A stretch of 64,000 nt of DNA from Actinomycetales bacterium (GCA_016715285.1 JADKAO010000001.1:434001-498000); one strand, 5' to 3'. Shown: positions 44,711-54,316, numbered from the stretch's first letter. The notes: generated by a model not told the origin, from the sequence alone. Numbers and translations are program-made.

Positions 44711-46233
44711 AGGGTGGGGCTTTCCTTTCGCCGTCGAGCACCTTGCCCAACGATCACGGCACCGAGCAACGCTGCACAGGCCAAGTATTCCGGCCACGGA
44801 CCGAGCCGTGTCGCGAGGGTCTGCTCGGATCGCACGGGAAGATCCGCGTCCAGACCTGCTGCCGTGAACAACGCCGAGCGTCGCAGGAGCGTTCCATCGG
44901 GCGCAATGAGCCCGCTCACACCGACCGTGGAGATGTGGACGACCGAGCGACCATGTTCGATCGCGCGCAATCGAGAGATTGCCAGTTGCTGTTCGGACTC
45001 GTGACTCAGCCCGAAGGTTGCGTTATTGGTTTGCACCAGAAGGAGATTGGCGCCCAGCTCGACGTTAGAGCGGACGAGGTCGTCATAGGCCACTTCGAAA
45101 CAAATGCTCGGACCCGACACGATCTCGCCAGCCCGCGCCGCGGGGGTGCGAAAGAGCACAGGCCCAGGACCCGAAGCCATCCCCGTGCGGAGCAAGTCCA
45201 CCGACGGTGACAGCAGACGATAGAACTCACGGTGCGGGATGTACTCGGCAAAGGGGACCGGGTGCTGCTTGACGTACGTGTCCGTGAGCCCCACTCCTGG
45301 CCGATAGACCAAGGACACATTCGACACCCAGGGTGCCGGCTCTTCGAGGAGTCCGCCCACCACGATGGGCACGCCTGCGGCCTCCACGGCGGTCTGGATG
45401 ACCTCCCCCGCGTCGGTATTGCGGACGGGGTCGATGTCCGAGGCGTTCTCGGGCCACACGACGAGATCCAGCGGCGCCCCTCCAGCGGCTCTCGCTCGGG
45501 CGACGCCCATCAGGGTCTCGTGAGCGTGGTTGTCGAGGACGAGCCTGCGCTCCGCATTGAAGTCCAACCCCAGGCGCGGCACGTTGCCCTGTACCGCGAG
45601 GACGCGCGCCGGCGGCCCATCAGTCGGGAGCGGCACGGCATACCCAAGCAGGGTGAGTGCGAGCGCTCCCCCAACCGCGCCTGCCGGGCCCCAGAGCAGC
45701 ACCCGCTTCCGGTATGCCGTGTGCACCGCGACCGCCAGCAGCCCACCTGCCAGCGCGACGAGGAAAGTGACGAGCGGGGCGCCGCCGAGGGCGGCATACC
45801 GGCTGACGGGTGACTCACTTTGGCTGAACGCAAGTCGCGCCCACGGGAAGCCGCCATAGGGGGTCCGCGCCCTGAGGGCCTCTTGACCGACCCACACGAG
45901 CGCGACCCATAGCGGCCGCACCGCAGCACGCTGGAGGTGGGCCAGCAGCGCGCCCGCGAGCGCTACGTAACCCGCCTCCAGGGTCGCGAGGCCAAGCCAC
46001 GGCACTGGGCCGAGGAAGTCCGTGCCAGCCCAACTCAGGGTGGGCAGGAAGTAGGCCCAGCCAGCAACCATCCCGATGAGCGCCCCGAGACGCCGGGACG
46101 TCCCGACCGTGGCAAGGGCGAGCACACCGACGCCAACCAGCGCGAGCGGCCACACGTCATATCCAGGGAACGAGAGGGTCACGAACAAGCCAGCCAGCAG
46201 CCCTGATGCCAGCCGACTCGGGACGCGATGCAC
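44707..46233 (-). CDS. lnt: Apolipoprotein N-acyltransferase
   Basis: Membrane nitrilase-fold enzyme that N-acylates lipoproteins. 508 aa: about six N-terminal helices, then a nitrilase domain with the catalytic Glu in VVWPENASDID, Lys in YVKQHPVPFAEYIP and Cys in SICFEVAYDD. GTG 46233 has TACGGT 6 nt upstream, so it is probably leaderless. It heads the lnt-ppm1-fxsA unit. Confidence 0.92.
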   Translation of the reverse strand: MHRVPSRLASGLLAGLFVTLSFPGYDVWPLALVGVGVLALATVGTSRRLGALIGMVAGWAYFLPTLSWAGTDFLGPVPWLGLATLEAGYVALAGALLAHLQRAAVRPLWVALVWVGQEALRARTPYGGFPWARLAFSQSESPVSRYAALGGAPLVTFLVALAGGLLAVAVHTAYRKRVLLWGPAGAVGGALALTLLGYAVPLPTDGPPARVLAVQGNVPRLGLDFNAERRLVLDNHAHETLMGVARARAAGGAPLDLVVWPENASDIDPVRNTDAGEVIQTAVEAAGVPIVVGGLLEEPAPWVSNVSLVYRPGVGLTDTYVKQHPVPFAEYIPHREFYRLLSPSVDLLRTGMASGPGPVLFRTPAARAGEIVSGPSICFEVAYDDLVRSNVELGANLLLVQTNNATFGLSHESEQQLAISRLRAIEHGRSVVHISTVGVSGLIAPDGTLLRRSALFTAAGLDADLPVRSEQTLATRLGPWPEYLACAALLGAVIVGQGARRRKESPTL

Positions 46234-46239
46234 TCCCCC

Positions 46240-46245
46240 ACCGTA
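46240..46245 (-). promoter_or_regulatory. Leaderless promoter of lnt
   Basis: -10-like TACGGT on the minus strand lies 6 nt before the GTG start at 46233. Confidence 0.45.
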
Positions 46246-46611
46246 GTGCGGGTGCAGTCAACCTTGCCCGTGGCGCCCTTCGGTCCAACCGAGGGCACGC
46301 CGGATGCGAGCGCTCCAGCTGTTGTCTACTGAGCGCCACGAGCATGGCTGCCGTCCGCCACAACGCCGCGAGTCGCGGGCCCACGTGCGGGGTCTGGCCC
46401 TGGTTGTGCGAGATGCCTACGCACCCCGTCTGGCCACCACGTCAACGTGCTACCTGACTCACCGAACGAAGCCACCCGGCGAACTATCAGGGACGAATCT
46501 ACCTGCGCTTTGCTTTCTGTCAACCTGGCCCTGACCTGCGCGAACGCGCAAACCTGCAGGTCAACTCGGGGATGCGGACTGGACCTGCGAACGCGCGGAC
46601 TGTTCGCGTGA
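46246..46611. other. Intergenic region without supported genes
   Basis: Apart from the lnt promoter at its left edge and the hairpin to its right, I see no gene with family motifs here. Two related stretches (ACCTGC followed by GAACGCGC, near 46535 and 46583) are short direct repeats of unknown meaning. Confidence 0.5.
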
Positions 46612-46637
46612 ACGGCGTGTCCTTCCCGACACGCCGT
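46612..46637 (-). terminator. Hairpin terminator of the kamD-kamE-kal unit
   Basis: ACGGCGTGTC (46612-46621) pairs with GACACGCCGT (46628-46637) around a 6-nt loop, 58 bp beyond the kal stop in the direction of transcription. Confidence 0.6.
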
Positions 46638-46694
46638 GACGTGAAGAGGGCTCGAAACGGCCGTGAGCCGCTGTCTCGCCTGACGAACGGAGGC

Positions 46695-47093
46695 CTATGT
46701 CCTGAGTGGGACGACGACGGTGCCGCGGGCCGTCGTCGCGACGATTGGGGGCTCCAAGACGTCAGCACTCGACGCGTGCGGCGTGCCCGTGCCGCGGCAT
46801 ACCACCCTGACGACAAAGTCGATCTCGCGGGAGCGGCGCCCTTGGCGCACGACCGTCCCCTGGATCTCGATGACGTCGCCGGCGAGCACGGGCGCCTGGA
46901 ACTGGACATCGGAGTATGACGCAAAGAGGCCCTCGTCCCCGTCAGTCCGAATGCACAACTCCGTGGCCACGTCGCCGAAGGCAGCTAGGGAGTAGGCGCC
47001 GTCGACGAGGTTGCCGGCATAGTGCGCGTGGCTGAACGGCACGTACCGACGATGGGTGACAGTGGTGCCCACGCGTGATCCTGCGTCGGTCAT
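46695..47093 (-). CDS. kal: 3-aminobutyryl-CoA ammonia-lyase
   Basis: Hotdog-fold enzyme that removes ammonia from 3-aminobutyryl-CoA to give crotonyl-CoA, the last specific step of lysine fermentation. 132 aa, the usual size. The family segment HAHYAGNLVDGAYSLAAFGD followed by ATELCIRTDGDEGLFASY and FQAPVLAGDVIEIQG is well kept. The start overlaps the kamE stop (ATGA). Its place beside kamD and kamE makes the call firm. Confidence 0.9.
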   Translation of the reverse strand: MTDAGSRVGTTVTHRRYVPFSHAHYAGNLVDGAYSLAAFGDVATELCIRTDGDEGLFASYSDVQFQAPVLAGDVIEIQGTVVRQGRRSREIDFVVRVVCRGTGTPHASSADVLEPPIVATTARGTVVVPLRT

Positions 47094-47881
47094 GAATGGC
47101 TCCTTCGTGAAGATGAGACGAGGGCGTGCGTGAGGTAGCTGGCCACCTCTCCCGGAGTTGTCCCTCGCCCAAAGATCTTGTCGACTCCCAGCTTGCCCTC
47201 AGAGCCTTCCTCGAAGCGTGGGCCGCCGACCACGAGCAGCGGCACCTTGCCAGCCGGATAGGCCTCCCGGAAGGCAGCCGTCATATGGGTGACATTGTGG
47301 ATGTGCGCGTCGCGCTGAGTGACAACTTGGCTGACCAGGACCGCGTCGGCGTGTGCGGCGCGGGCGCGAGTGACGAGCTCGGGAACGAGGACCTGAGCCC
47401 CGAGGTTGATGACCTCGAGCTCGGTGTAATACTCCAGGCCCTTCTCCCCCGCGAAGCCCTTGATGTTGAGTATCGCGTCGATGCCGACCGTGTGAGCGTC
47501 GGTGCCGATGCAGGCGCCGACGACAACGAGCTTGCGGCGCAGGCGAGTTCGGATGGCTGCGTTGACCTCATATGGGGTGAGCAGTTCGTAGTCACGCTCG
47601 ACGACGGTGACTTGAGACAGGTCGACAAGGTGGTTGGTCGAGCCATAGACGACAAAGAAGGTGTAGTCCGGCCCGATCGCTTTGCTGTGGACCACGAGCG
47701 CTGGGTCCATGCCCATCTTCCGGGCGAGTTGCAGCGCGGCTCCCTCGGCGCGCTTGTCACACGGCAGCGGGAGGGTGAAGGAGACCTGAATCATGCCGTC
47801 GCCCGTGGTGTCGCCGTATGGACGCACGATCGACGGAGTGACCTTGCGGGGTGTCTCGGTGATGTGATGCCGGTTGCTCAT
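47090..47881 (-). CDS. kamE: Beta-lysine 5,6-aminomutase, beta subunit
   Basis: Coenzyme-B12-binding subunit of beta-lysine 5,6-aminomutase, which converts beta-lysine to 3,5-diaminohexanoate. 263 aa. The B12 box DxHxxG is Asp128-His130-Gly133 (GTDAHTVGID), and Lys141 in LNIKGFAGEKG matches the PLP Schiff-base Lys of the clostridial enzyme. ATG 47881 overlaps the kamD stop. Confidence 0.95.
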   Translation of the reverse strand: MSNRHHITETPRKVTPSIVRPYGDTTGDGMIQVSFTLPLPCDKRAEGAALQLARKMGMDPALVVHSKAIGPDYTFFVVYGSTNHLVDLSQVTVVERDYELLTPYEVNAAIRTRLRRKLVVVGACIGTDAHTVGIDAILNIKGFAGEKGLEYYTELEVINLGAQVLVPELVTRARAAHADAVLVSQVVTQRDAHIHNVTHMTAAFREAYPAGKVPLLVVGGPRFEEGSEGKLGVDKIFGRGTTPGEVASYLTHALVSSSRRSHS

Positions 47882-49539
47882 GCGCGTGCTCCCTCGGTCT
47901 GCGCCGCGCGGGTGTCCAGGCACCAGGCGTCCAGGGCGGTGATGGCCGGGTTGTCGTACCCCTGCGGACCGGTCGCTCGTTCGATGACGCCGTCGAGACC
48001 CTTACCTGCCTCAGGAGGTCGCTTCATGAGACCGAAGGTCCCGTCCGCGATCGCGGCGAGAAGCGGCGGGTATGCCGTGCCATCAGCGGCGCGCGTCGCA
48101 GCCGAGTGCGTGCCGTTGACGATCCGGTCGAGCAGGTCGGTTGCCTCACGGAGCACGGTCTGGACGCGCGTGTCGATGAAACCGCCACGTGGTGGGTGGA
48201 AGTCCTCGGCGAGTCCGCCAGCAGCGTCGAGCACGTAGCGGACGTTCTGGAGGGCGAGGTCCCGGTCGCTCAGGAACGGCGTCACCACAGCCTCGGTCAT
48301 CATGCCGACAAGCAAGATGCCTTGGCCGGTCAGAGAGCCGGCGAGGTTGAAGAAGCCATCGAGCAGGTAGCCACGGAAGACATCGCCGGTCATGTGCTTG
48401 GTGGGCGGCATCCACTTGAGCGGAGCATCCGGGAACAGGGTGCGAGCCAACAGCGCGTGGGCGAGCTCGAGCCGGAAGGACTCTGGCACAGCGGGATTGA
48501 TCTCGAAGGCGTGGCCGAGGCCGAGCTGCCAATCGGCCAGTCCAGCCTCTTTGGCGAAATACTCATTGAGCAACTGGCTCACGGTGACCGTGTGGGCGGC
48601 GTCGATGGCATCGGCCGTCGTGAGGTAGTTGTCCTCACCGGTGTTGATGATGATGCCTGCCCGGGCGTGGATCTGCCGAGAGAAGCGCTGGTCGACAAAG
48701 GTGCGGATCGGGTTGATATCGCGGAAGAGGATGCCGTACATCGAGTCGTTGAGCATCATGTCGAGCCGCTCAAGCCCGGCGAGAGTGGCGATTTCCGGCA
48801 TACACAGGCCGGAGGCGTAGTTGGTGAGGCGGACGTACCGGCCGAGTTCAGCGCTTGTCTCGTCCAGCGCAGCCCGCATGAGGCGGAAGTTCTCTTGCGT
48901 GGCGTACGTGCCCGCAAAGCCCTCATGGGTGGCGCCCTCGGGCACGAAGTCCAGGAGCGACTGGCCGGTGGAGCGGATCACCGCAATGACATCGGCGCCC
49001 TCCCTGGCGGCGGCCTGAGCTTGCGGGATGTCTTCGTCGATGTCCCCGGTGGCGACGATGAGATAGATCCAGGGAGTGCGCGGCGGATTGCCGTGCCGAC
49101 GGATGAGCCGGTCACGCGCCGCCCGTTGCCGGTCGATCTGACGCAGACCGGCGTCGACCGCCTTGCGCGCCGAGGCCTGTGCCCGCGTGAGCTCGCGACC
49201 GGTCGGCAGACTGAACTGCACGCTGCCGCTCGCCGCAGCCTGCGCGAGTTCGGTCAGGTCCTGCGCATGGCCCTGGCGGAGCGCGTGCCAGACTGGGGTG
49301 GTGACGCCGTGCTCAAGTCCGACTTGGGCGCGCACCGCGTCGACCAGATGGTTGACCCAGGGCTGGCCCTCGTGGTCGGCTCCCGATAGCCCGGCAAGGC
49401 GCAACGTGGCCCGCTCGACAGACACGGTCGTATGCCGTTGCGCCAGCGCCACAACGGGCTCACCGGCCGCGGTCGCGAGGTCGCGCACACGCGCCACTTG
49501 GGCGGAGTCCAACTCCAGCGTTGGTCGAGTCATCGTCAC
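47878..49539 (-). CDS. kamD: Beta-lysine 5,6-aminomutase, alpha subunit
   Basis: TIM-barrel subunit that, with KamE, uses adenosylcobalamin and PLP. 553 aa. Typical segments: NPPRTPWIYLIVATGDIDED, ENFRLMRAALDETSAELGRY, NYASGLCMPEIATLAGLERL and MPPTKHMTGDVFRGYLLDGF. GTG 49539 follows TAGACT by 6 nt (leaderless); ATG 49533 is an alternative. A promoter here means kamDE-kal need not be read from kdd. Confidence 0.93.
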   Translation of the reverse strand: MTMTRPTLELDSAQVARVRDLATAAGEPVVALAQRHTTVSVERATLRLAGLSGADHEGQPWVNHLVDAVRAQVGLEHGVTTPVWHALRQGHAQDLTELAQAAASGSVQFSLPTGRELTRAQASARKAVDAGLRQIDRQRAARDRLIRRHGNPPRTPWIYLIVATGDIDEDIPQAQAAAREGADVIAVIRSTGQSLLDFVPEGATHEGFAGTYATQENFRLMRAALDETSAELGRYVRLTNYASGLCMPEIATLAGLERLDMMLNDSMYGILFRDINPIRTFVDQRFSRQIHARAGIIINTGEDNYLTTADAIDAAHTVTVSQLLNEYFAKEAGLADWQLGLGHAFEINPAVPESFRLELAHALLARTLFPDAPLKWMPPTKHMTGDVFRGYLLDGFFNLAGSLTGQGILLVGMMTEAVVTPFLSDRDLALQNVRYVLDAAGGLAEDFHPPRGGFIDTRVQTVLREATDLLDRIVNGTHSAATRAADGTAYPPLLAAIADGTFGLMKRPPEAGKGLDGVIERATGPQGYDNPAITALDAWCLDTRAAQTEGARA

Positions 49540-49551
49540 CTCGCCAGTCTA
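49540..49551 (-). promoter_or_regulatory. Leaderless promoter of kamD
   Basis: Minus-strand TAGACT (49551-49546) ends 6 nt before GTG 49539. Confidence 0.5.
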
Positions 49552-49967
49552 GCGACTGCGCCCGTAAATCTTCCGGCACACAGCAATCCAGGCCGGAAGA
49601 AGCGCCGAGTTCGGGCCTGTTGCCGGCTGGTTTAGTTCTTCCCGACGACACCCCCTGCCGTCGGCCGAAATCGGGCATATGGAATTAAAAACTCCCGGGG
49701 ACCGGTCGTCTTCTTTGAGACCAGCGGCAACCCCAGTGACGGCAGCCTCGGTCAGAAGGCCCGCGGCAAGTCGATTCAGCAGAACGTGTCGGGACTCAAG
49801 GCTCTGCTCAGCGGTCTCGCGATGGGTGCGGTCCAGCCGGAGGACCCCAACCGTTGGGAGGACATTCCCCACCAGCCAGTGACCGGATATCAAACTGTTT
49901 ACATGGGATCGTGCCGCAGAAGTGACGTCCCATTGATCTCGTTCTCGCTCCAGAGGACTGTGAACAC
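49552..49967 (+). other. Possible gene remnant next to the two-component system
   Basis: No full gene is supported. One plus-strand frame at 49681-49899 reads like a protein fragment (VVFFETSGNPSDGSLGQKAR, GLKALLSGLAMGAVQPEDPN, RWEDIPHQPVTGYQTVY) but has no start or family I recognise. The bases around 49675-49695 are unusually AT-rich for this window. Confidence 0.35.
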
Positions 49968-49997
49968 GGAAGGCGCCGTCTACTGGTGGCGCCTTCC
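49968..49997 (-). terminator. Hairpin terminator of the two-component operon
   Basis: GGAAGGCGCC (49968-49977) pairs perfectly with GGCGCCTTCC (49988-49997) around a 10-nt loop, 35 bp beyond the response-regulator stop. Confidence 0.7.
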
Positions 49998-50031
49998 TCC
50001 GGCCGGGGGGCGCGGCAGGTCAGGATACGCC

Positions 50032-50700
50032 TCAGGTCTGAATCCGCCGCTGTTCGGGGAGATCGAGGTGTCCGTCAGCGATCGCAGCGCGCAGGACGTC
50101 CTGTGGGCTACGCACGTCGACCCCTGCCTCGCGGTAGCGATCACACGCGCGGTTCAAGTAGGTGACAACCGTAGCGATCGTGACGGGAGGCGACATCAAC
50201 GCGCCAACCGATTTGCGCGGCACTCCGTCAGCCAGCAGAGACAAGACTTCGAGTTCACGCGGCGGCAGCGACGCCGTTAGGTCTGGGTCGGTAATCAAGA
50301 CGAAGGCAAGATCGCTGGAGACGGCAGCCTCGCCACGAGAGGCAGCTTCGATGACTGCCGCGATGTCCTGGGGCGGATCAGACTTCAGCGCAAGTCCGAG
50401 TGCTCCCGCCTGGATCGCTCGACGCACCGGGACTGGTCGTACCTCGGAGGTCAGCACGACAACCCGGATCCCCTGCGCTGTGAGCGTTGCGATGGTGTCA
50501 GAAGGCGTGGTGCCGTCTCCAAGATGAAGGTCCATCAACACCACATCTGGCGGGGCACTGAGGGTGCTCATGAGCTGCTCGGCGGCCTTCCAACTGCTGG
50601 CAGATCCAACAAACTCGACACCGTCGAGCAGCCGCGAGACCAAAGCAATGACCCCTTCGACGACAACGGAATGGTCGTCAACGGCCAGGACACGGATCAC
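50032..50700 (-). CDS. NarL/LuxR-type response regulator
   Basis: 222 aa from GTG 50700 (MIRVLAVDDHSVVVEG); GTG 50742 is an alternative that overlaps the kinase gene. The receiver domain has Asp9/Asp10 and phosphoacceptor Asp57 (VVLMDLHLGD). The C-terminal LuxR-like HTH begins LPPRELEVLSLLADGVPRKS but departs from the usual SNKEIA pattern, continuing PPVTIATVVTYLNRACDRY. Partner of the adjacent kinase; targets unknown. Confidence 0.87.
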   Translation of the reverse strand: MIRVLAVDDHSVVVEGVIALVSRLLDGVEFVGSASSWKAAEQLMSTLSAPPDVVLMDLHLGDGTTPSDTIATLTAQGIRVVVLTSEVRPVPVRRAIQAGALGLALKSDPPQDIAAVIEAASRGEAAVSSDLAFVLITDPDLTASLPPRELEVLSLLADGVPRKSVGALMSPPVTIATVVTYLNRACDRYREAGVDVRSPQDVLRAAIADGHLDLPEQRRIQT

Positions 50701-50717
50701 CCGACCAGCATGGGCAT

Positions 50718-53072
50718 TCAGCTGACCAATGTCGAGTCCCACGATTCGACGGCTCGGCCGGCGAAGCGACGGACACAGTGCAAGATTCCATCGACGTCCT
50801 GGACCAACCAGCCCTGGCTCCGCAGGGGCTCACCAAAGGCCTCGGATCCGTGGTGCTGGATCGACAGTCCCAGTCGCCGCCCCAGATCATTCCAGCTGGC
50901 GCTCACCGTGACCGACGGCTGAACCGGGCCGTTGCTGTCTTGATGGACATGGGATGGAAGCACCCGCAAGGCGGTGAGCGCAGCTTCCGCCAGTTCAGCA
51001 TCCAGCTCCCCGTCGCTCCGGACCGTGACCGCCCACCCTGCCTCCCGCATGGTCGTGATGACCGCACGCAGGGAAGAATCTCCGGAGACCACGAGATCGT
51101 CACGCACCGCCCGTTCCAGCAAGCCCGCCCGATGCATTACCGCAGGATCGCCCAAGAGTGCTGGGTTGGCAATGATTGCCGTGAGGAACTCAGACAACGT
51201 GTCTTGGGTTCCCTTGAGCCGTTCCGCGAGGCGAGCTTGGAGTGCGCGGTAGCCGCTTGCAGCGGTAGCTGAAAGCGCAATGTCAGCCTCAGCGCCGAGG
51301 AGGTGCCACGCCACGCGATCTAGCACGCGACGAACGAGGATGCCAATCGCCGCGAGCGCAATCGGCGCTGCGACAGACGGCACGAACGTCAACCAGCGCT
51401 GCACCGAACCGGCTGCCGCGAAGGAGGTCACGGCACAGATGACCGTCGTGCCGACCCAGCACAATACTGCTTCCCGCAGTCGTCGGAAGATCGAGAGGAT
51501 TGAGCCGATGAGGCTGGCCCCCGTGGCCATCCAGAAGAAGTGCACACTCAGCGACTCGTGCGTGAGCGCAAGACCATTGATGAGTGCTGCCATCCAGGCA
51601 ACCATGATGAGCGCAGCGCTCCCCCAGGCGGAAATGGGCTGACGCTGACCGAGCCACAGAGCCGAGCCTCCGGACAGGACGGCGACGGCAGTTGCAGCGA
51701 GAGTCGCGACAGCACCGGGGAGGTAACCGCTAAACCACAACGCAAGCCACATGATGGAGGCGAGCTGCGGCACGAGGATGAGGATGAGAGCGCGGACAAG
51801 ACCTGGCGTCGTGGTGAGGAGAAGCATCCCTCGGGTCCGAGGAGCGCCCCCGAGAGGTGACCAGGCGAGAGTGACCGTGGTTCCTTCACCCGGCGCGGAG
51901 TCGACTTTGGCTATCCCCCCGACATCACTCAGCCGATTCACCACGGACTGCTGGATCCCCTTACCGAAGTCTTCCAGGTGAGGTTGGAAGCCGCGCCCCT
52001 TGTCACGAACGGTCACGACTACCTCGGAACCCACGCGAGCGACCGTGACAGTCGCCTCGGGAATGCTTGCATGGCGGGCGACATTACGGACGGTCTCACG
52101 CACCGCGCCAGCAATAGCCACGGTGACCGCCTCGGGTATCCGGATGCGTTCGGAGCCGAGGACATGAACGATGACGCCTTCCTGGGCACACGCCTCGGTG
52201 ACAGCAGCTTTGAGTGATTCGACCTCAACCGCCTCGCGACCGCCGATGGTCGCCGTCACCTCGTCCCCAGGTTGCCGCGCCGCCGCGGTTACCAATCCCA
52301 GCGCCTGCCGAATCGCTGCGACAGCTCGTGCAGGGGGAACGATTTCGGAACCCATCGCCACAGCCCGCAGGCCATACAGGATTTCGTCATGGACCATCCG
52401 GTCAGCTTCGCGACTCTGGCGTGCGGCCGCGCCCTGTCGAGCGGCATCTGCTCGGGCCTGGCGTGCTTGCTGAGCCAAATCGTCGGACATCCGGCTCGCT
52501 GACAGGGCAAGGTTCACGCTCAGGAAAGCAGACACGGACATGGCTATGAGTTGTCCCGTTTGACCAGCGACCAGGTCCAATCGCGACAATTCGGGGATGA
52601 GTGAGTCGGTGTGCCACGTGGACCACCGCAAGGCCGCATTGACACCGATGAGGGCGACGATCGGGATCCACCCACGTCTCGTAGAGGACCAGGCGCCAAA
52701 TGCGATCGCCACGATGACGAACTGGGAGGGCCACCAAGCGAGCGCCACTGGGTCCACGGCTTCCATGGGCGGAACGGCGAGGATCATCCCGGTCGCCAGC
52801 AACAGAGGCGTCACCACGGCCCTCGTCAGGCTGTGCTGACGTCGAGCTGCACCTCCGAGAACGACGAGCATCCCAAGGGCGACGCACATCAGCCCCACGG
52901 TCACGCGCGCGTTTTCAGCGATCGCGGCGTTGGCCCGGAACGTCACGTCAAGAAGGGCGGAGACGCCACCGGCGCAACCGATGACCCACATCGCGAGCAC
53001 GACGAGGCGCAGCGCCTCCATCGCGCCGCCTTCCCACGATTGCTCCGACGGGTCGCTGGGCACCCGTGACAT
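50718..53072 (-). CDS. Sensor histidine kinase with duplicated membrane/kinase architecture
   Basis: 784 aa, about twice the usual NarX/DesK-like length. The order is about six N-terminal helices (residues 20-190), a His-box with His228 in ADRMVHDEILYGL, and an ATPase domain with N-box RETVRNVARHA and G-box VRDKGRGFQP. A second block of about five helices follows (roughly 425-600), then a cytoplasmic part (600-784) that resembles a degenerate kinase/ATPase without clear N or G boxes. ATG 53072 has GGAAGG upstream; ATG 53021 is an alternative. It lies between kamD and kdd. Confidence 0.83.
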   Translation of the reverse strand: MSRVPSDPSEQSWEGGAMEALRLVVLAMWVIGCAGGVSALLDVTFRANAAIAENARVTVGLMCVALGMLVVLGGAARRQHSLTRAVVTPLLLATGMILAVPPMEAVDPVALAWWPSQFVIVAIAFGAWSSTRRGWIPIVALIGVNAALRWSTWHTDSLIPELSRLDLVAGQTGQLIAMSVSAFLSVNLALSASRMSDDLAQQARQARADAARQGAAARQSREADRMVHDEILYGLRAVAMGSEIVPPARAVAAIRQALGLVTAAARQPGDEVTATIGGREAVEVESLKAAVTEACAQEGVIVHVLGSERIRIPEAVTVAIAGAVRETVRNVARHASIPEATVTVARVGSEVVVTVRDKGRGFQPHLEDFGKGIQQSVVNRLSDVGGIAKVDSAPGEGTTVTLAWSPLGGAPRTRGMLLLTTTPGLVRALILILVPQLASIMWLALWFSGYLPGAVATLAATAVAVLSGGSALWLGQRQPISAWGSAALIMVAWMAALINGLALTHESLSVHFFWMATGASLIGSILSIFRRLREAVLCWVGTTVICAVTSFAAAGSVQRWLTFVPSVAAPIALAAIGILVRRVLDRVAWHLLGAEADIALSATAASGYRALQARLAERLKGTQDTLSEFLTAIIANPALLGDPAVMHRAGLLERAVRDDLVVSGDSSLRAVITTMREAGWAVTVRSDGELDAELAEAALTALRVLPSHVHQDSNGPVQPSVTVSASWNDLGRRLGLSIQHHGSEAFGEPLRSQGWLVQDVDGILHCVRRFAGRAVESWDSTLVS

Positions 53073-53157
53073 CGCCGCCTTCCGCTGTTAGGTCGGACCG
53101 GTCCCCCCGCACTGGGGGCCGCGGCTCGGTTGAAGCAGATGGTATGCCGCGAGCCTG

Positions 53158-54246
53158 TTAGCCGCTCGATTCGCCCCGCTCGCGGGCGAGCCGCTCCTCG
53201 AAAAGGCTTCTCACGCCAGCAGATTCGCGGAGCAGCTGGACGGCATACGCCGCATGTCCGGGCACATAGCCGTTGCCGATGAGCATGCGCACGTCTGCCG
53301 CGAGGCCCTCTGCCCCCAGCGCGGCGGCGGCGAAGCTCGTCGCCATCGAAAAGAAGATGATCGTCCCGCCGGGCGCAGTGGCGAGGATCGCGGGCTGTTC
53401 GCACCCGGGGACGTCAACACACACCACGGTGATATCGCACGGACCGCCGGCTGAATCCGCGCCCGCAGCGAGACCCAAGGGCGATCGGGCGTCGGCAATG
53501 ACGACATGATCAGCGAGGTCCACTCGCCTCAACGCCTGTGCCTCGGCGTCGGTCGGCACGACGCCCACGAGCCGGCTCGCGCCACTCTCGCGGGCAGCAG
53601 CGAGCGACAGCGAACCGGACTTACCGGCACCACCAAGCACGAGCACCGACGGCGCCTTGCCGGACGCGGCATACTCACGGACCACCCGAGCCACGAGCGC
53701 AGGCGCGCCGCAGACGTCCATGACCATGAGCGACAGGTGCGGGTCGAGATCTGCTGGCACCACTGCGGCGATGCTGCGGGCGAAGAGGACGGCATGTCCC
53801 GCGGCCGGGACCTGCTCGCTCTGACCGTCCCACCGCCCCAGCCCGTCGGAGATCGCGAGCGGGGTCAGCGAGAGTGACACGAGGGTCGCTACCCGGTCCC
53901 CGACGGCGAGGCCGAGGGGGCTCTCCGGCCCCACCTCAGCGACGGTGCCGATGAGCATGCCTCCAGACCCGGTGACCGGGTTCTGCATTTTGCCGCGACT
54001 CGCGACGATCGCGAGCACCTCGGCGCGGACTGCCTCGCCGTCGACGGATCCGTCAGCCCGCTGATGCTTGGTGGCGAGCTGTCGATAGGACGCCGCGTCG
54101 AGGTTGAGCGTGTCGAGCGCGATCCGGACCTCTCCAGGCCAGAGTTTGGCCCGGGCATCGAGCCGCTGAGCGGCCTGCGGCAAGGTGACCTCAGGACCCG
54201 TAGGCTCAAGGACGCGGTGAAGGCCATACGGGGATTCGACAGTCAT
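53158..54246 (-). CDS. kdd: L-erythro-3,5-diaminohexanoate dehydrogenase
   Basis: NAD(P)-dependent deaminating dehydrogenase that turns 3,5-diaminohexanoate into 5-amino-3-oxohexanoate. 362 aa. Start segment SPYGLHRVLEPTGPEVTLPQ and LDTLNLDAASYRQLA are typical of Kdd; the Rossmann motif is VLVLGGAGKSGSLSLAAAR. AGGAG lies 6 nt before ATG 54246. It diverges from kamA and points toward kamD, with the two-component genes in between. Confidence 0.93.
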   Translation of the reverse strand: MTVESPYGLHRVLEPTGPEVTLPQAAQRLDARAKLWPGEVRIALDTLNLDAASYRQLATKHQRADGSVDGEAVRAEVLAIVASRGKMQNPVTGSGGMLIGTVAEVGPESPLGLAVGDRVATLVSLSLTPLAISDGLGRWDGQSEQVPAAGHAVLFARSIAAVVPADLDPHLSLMVMDVCGAPALVARVVREYAASGKAPSVLVLGGAGKSGSLSLAAARESGASRLVGVVPTDAEAQALRRVDLADHVVIADARSPLGLAAGADSAGGPCDITVVCVDVPGCEQPAILATAPGGTIIFFSMATSFAAAALGAEGLAADVRMLIGNGYVPGHAAYAVQLLRESAGVRSLFEERLARERGESSG

Positions 54247-54316
54247 ATCTCGCTCCTGATTCGCACGTCGGCGCAGATTTTGCCGCCAACAGGTGGCCTC
54301 GCCGTAAATCCTCAAC

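Noticed and set aside
46246..46694. Short open frames between lnt and kal
   Set aside because: No family resemblance, no start signals, and they conflict with the hairpin terminator.
49534..49700. Cobalamin riboswitch ahead of kamD
   Set aside because: Expected from the B12-dependent product, but the -10 element sits 6 nt before the start, leaving no leader, and no B12-box-like sequence is seen.
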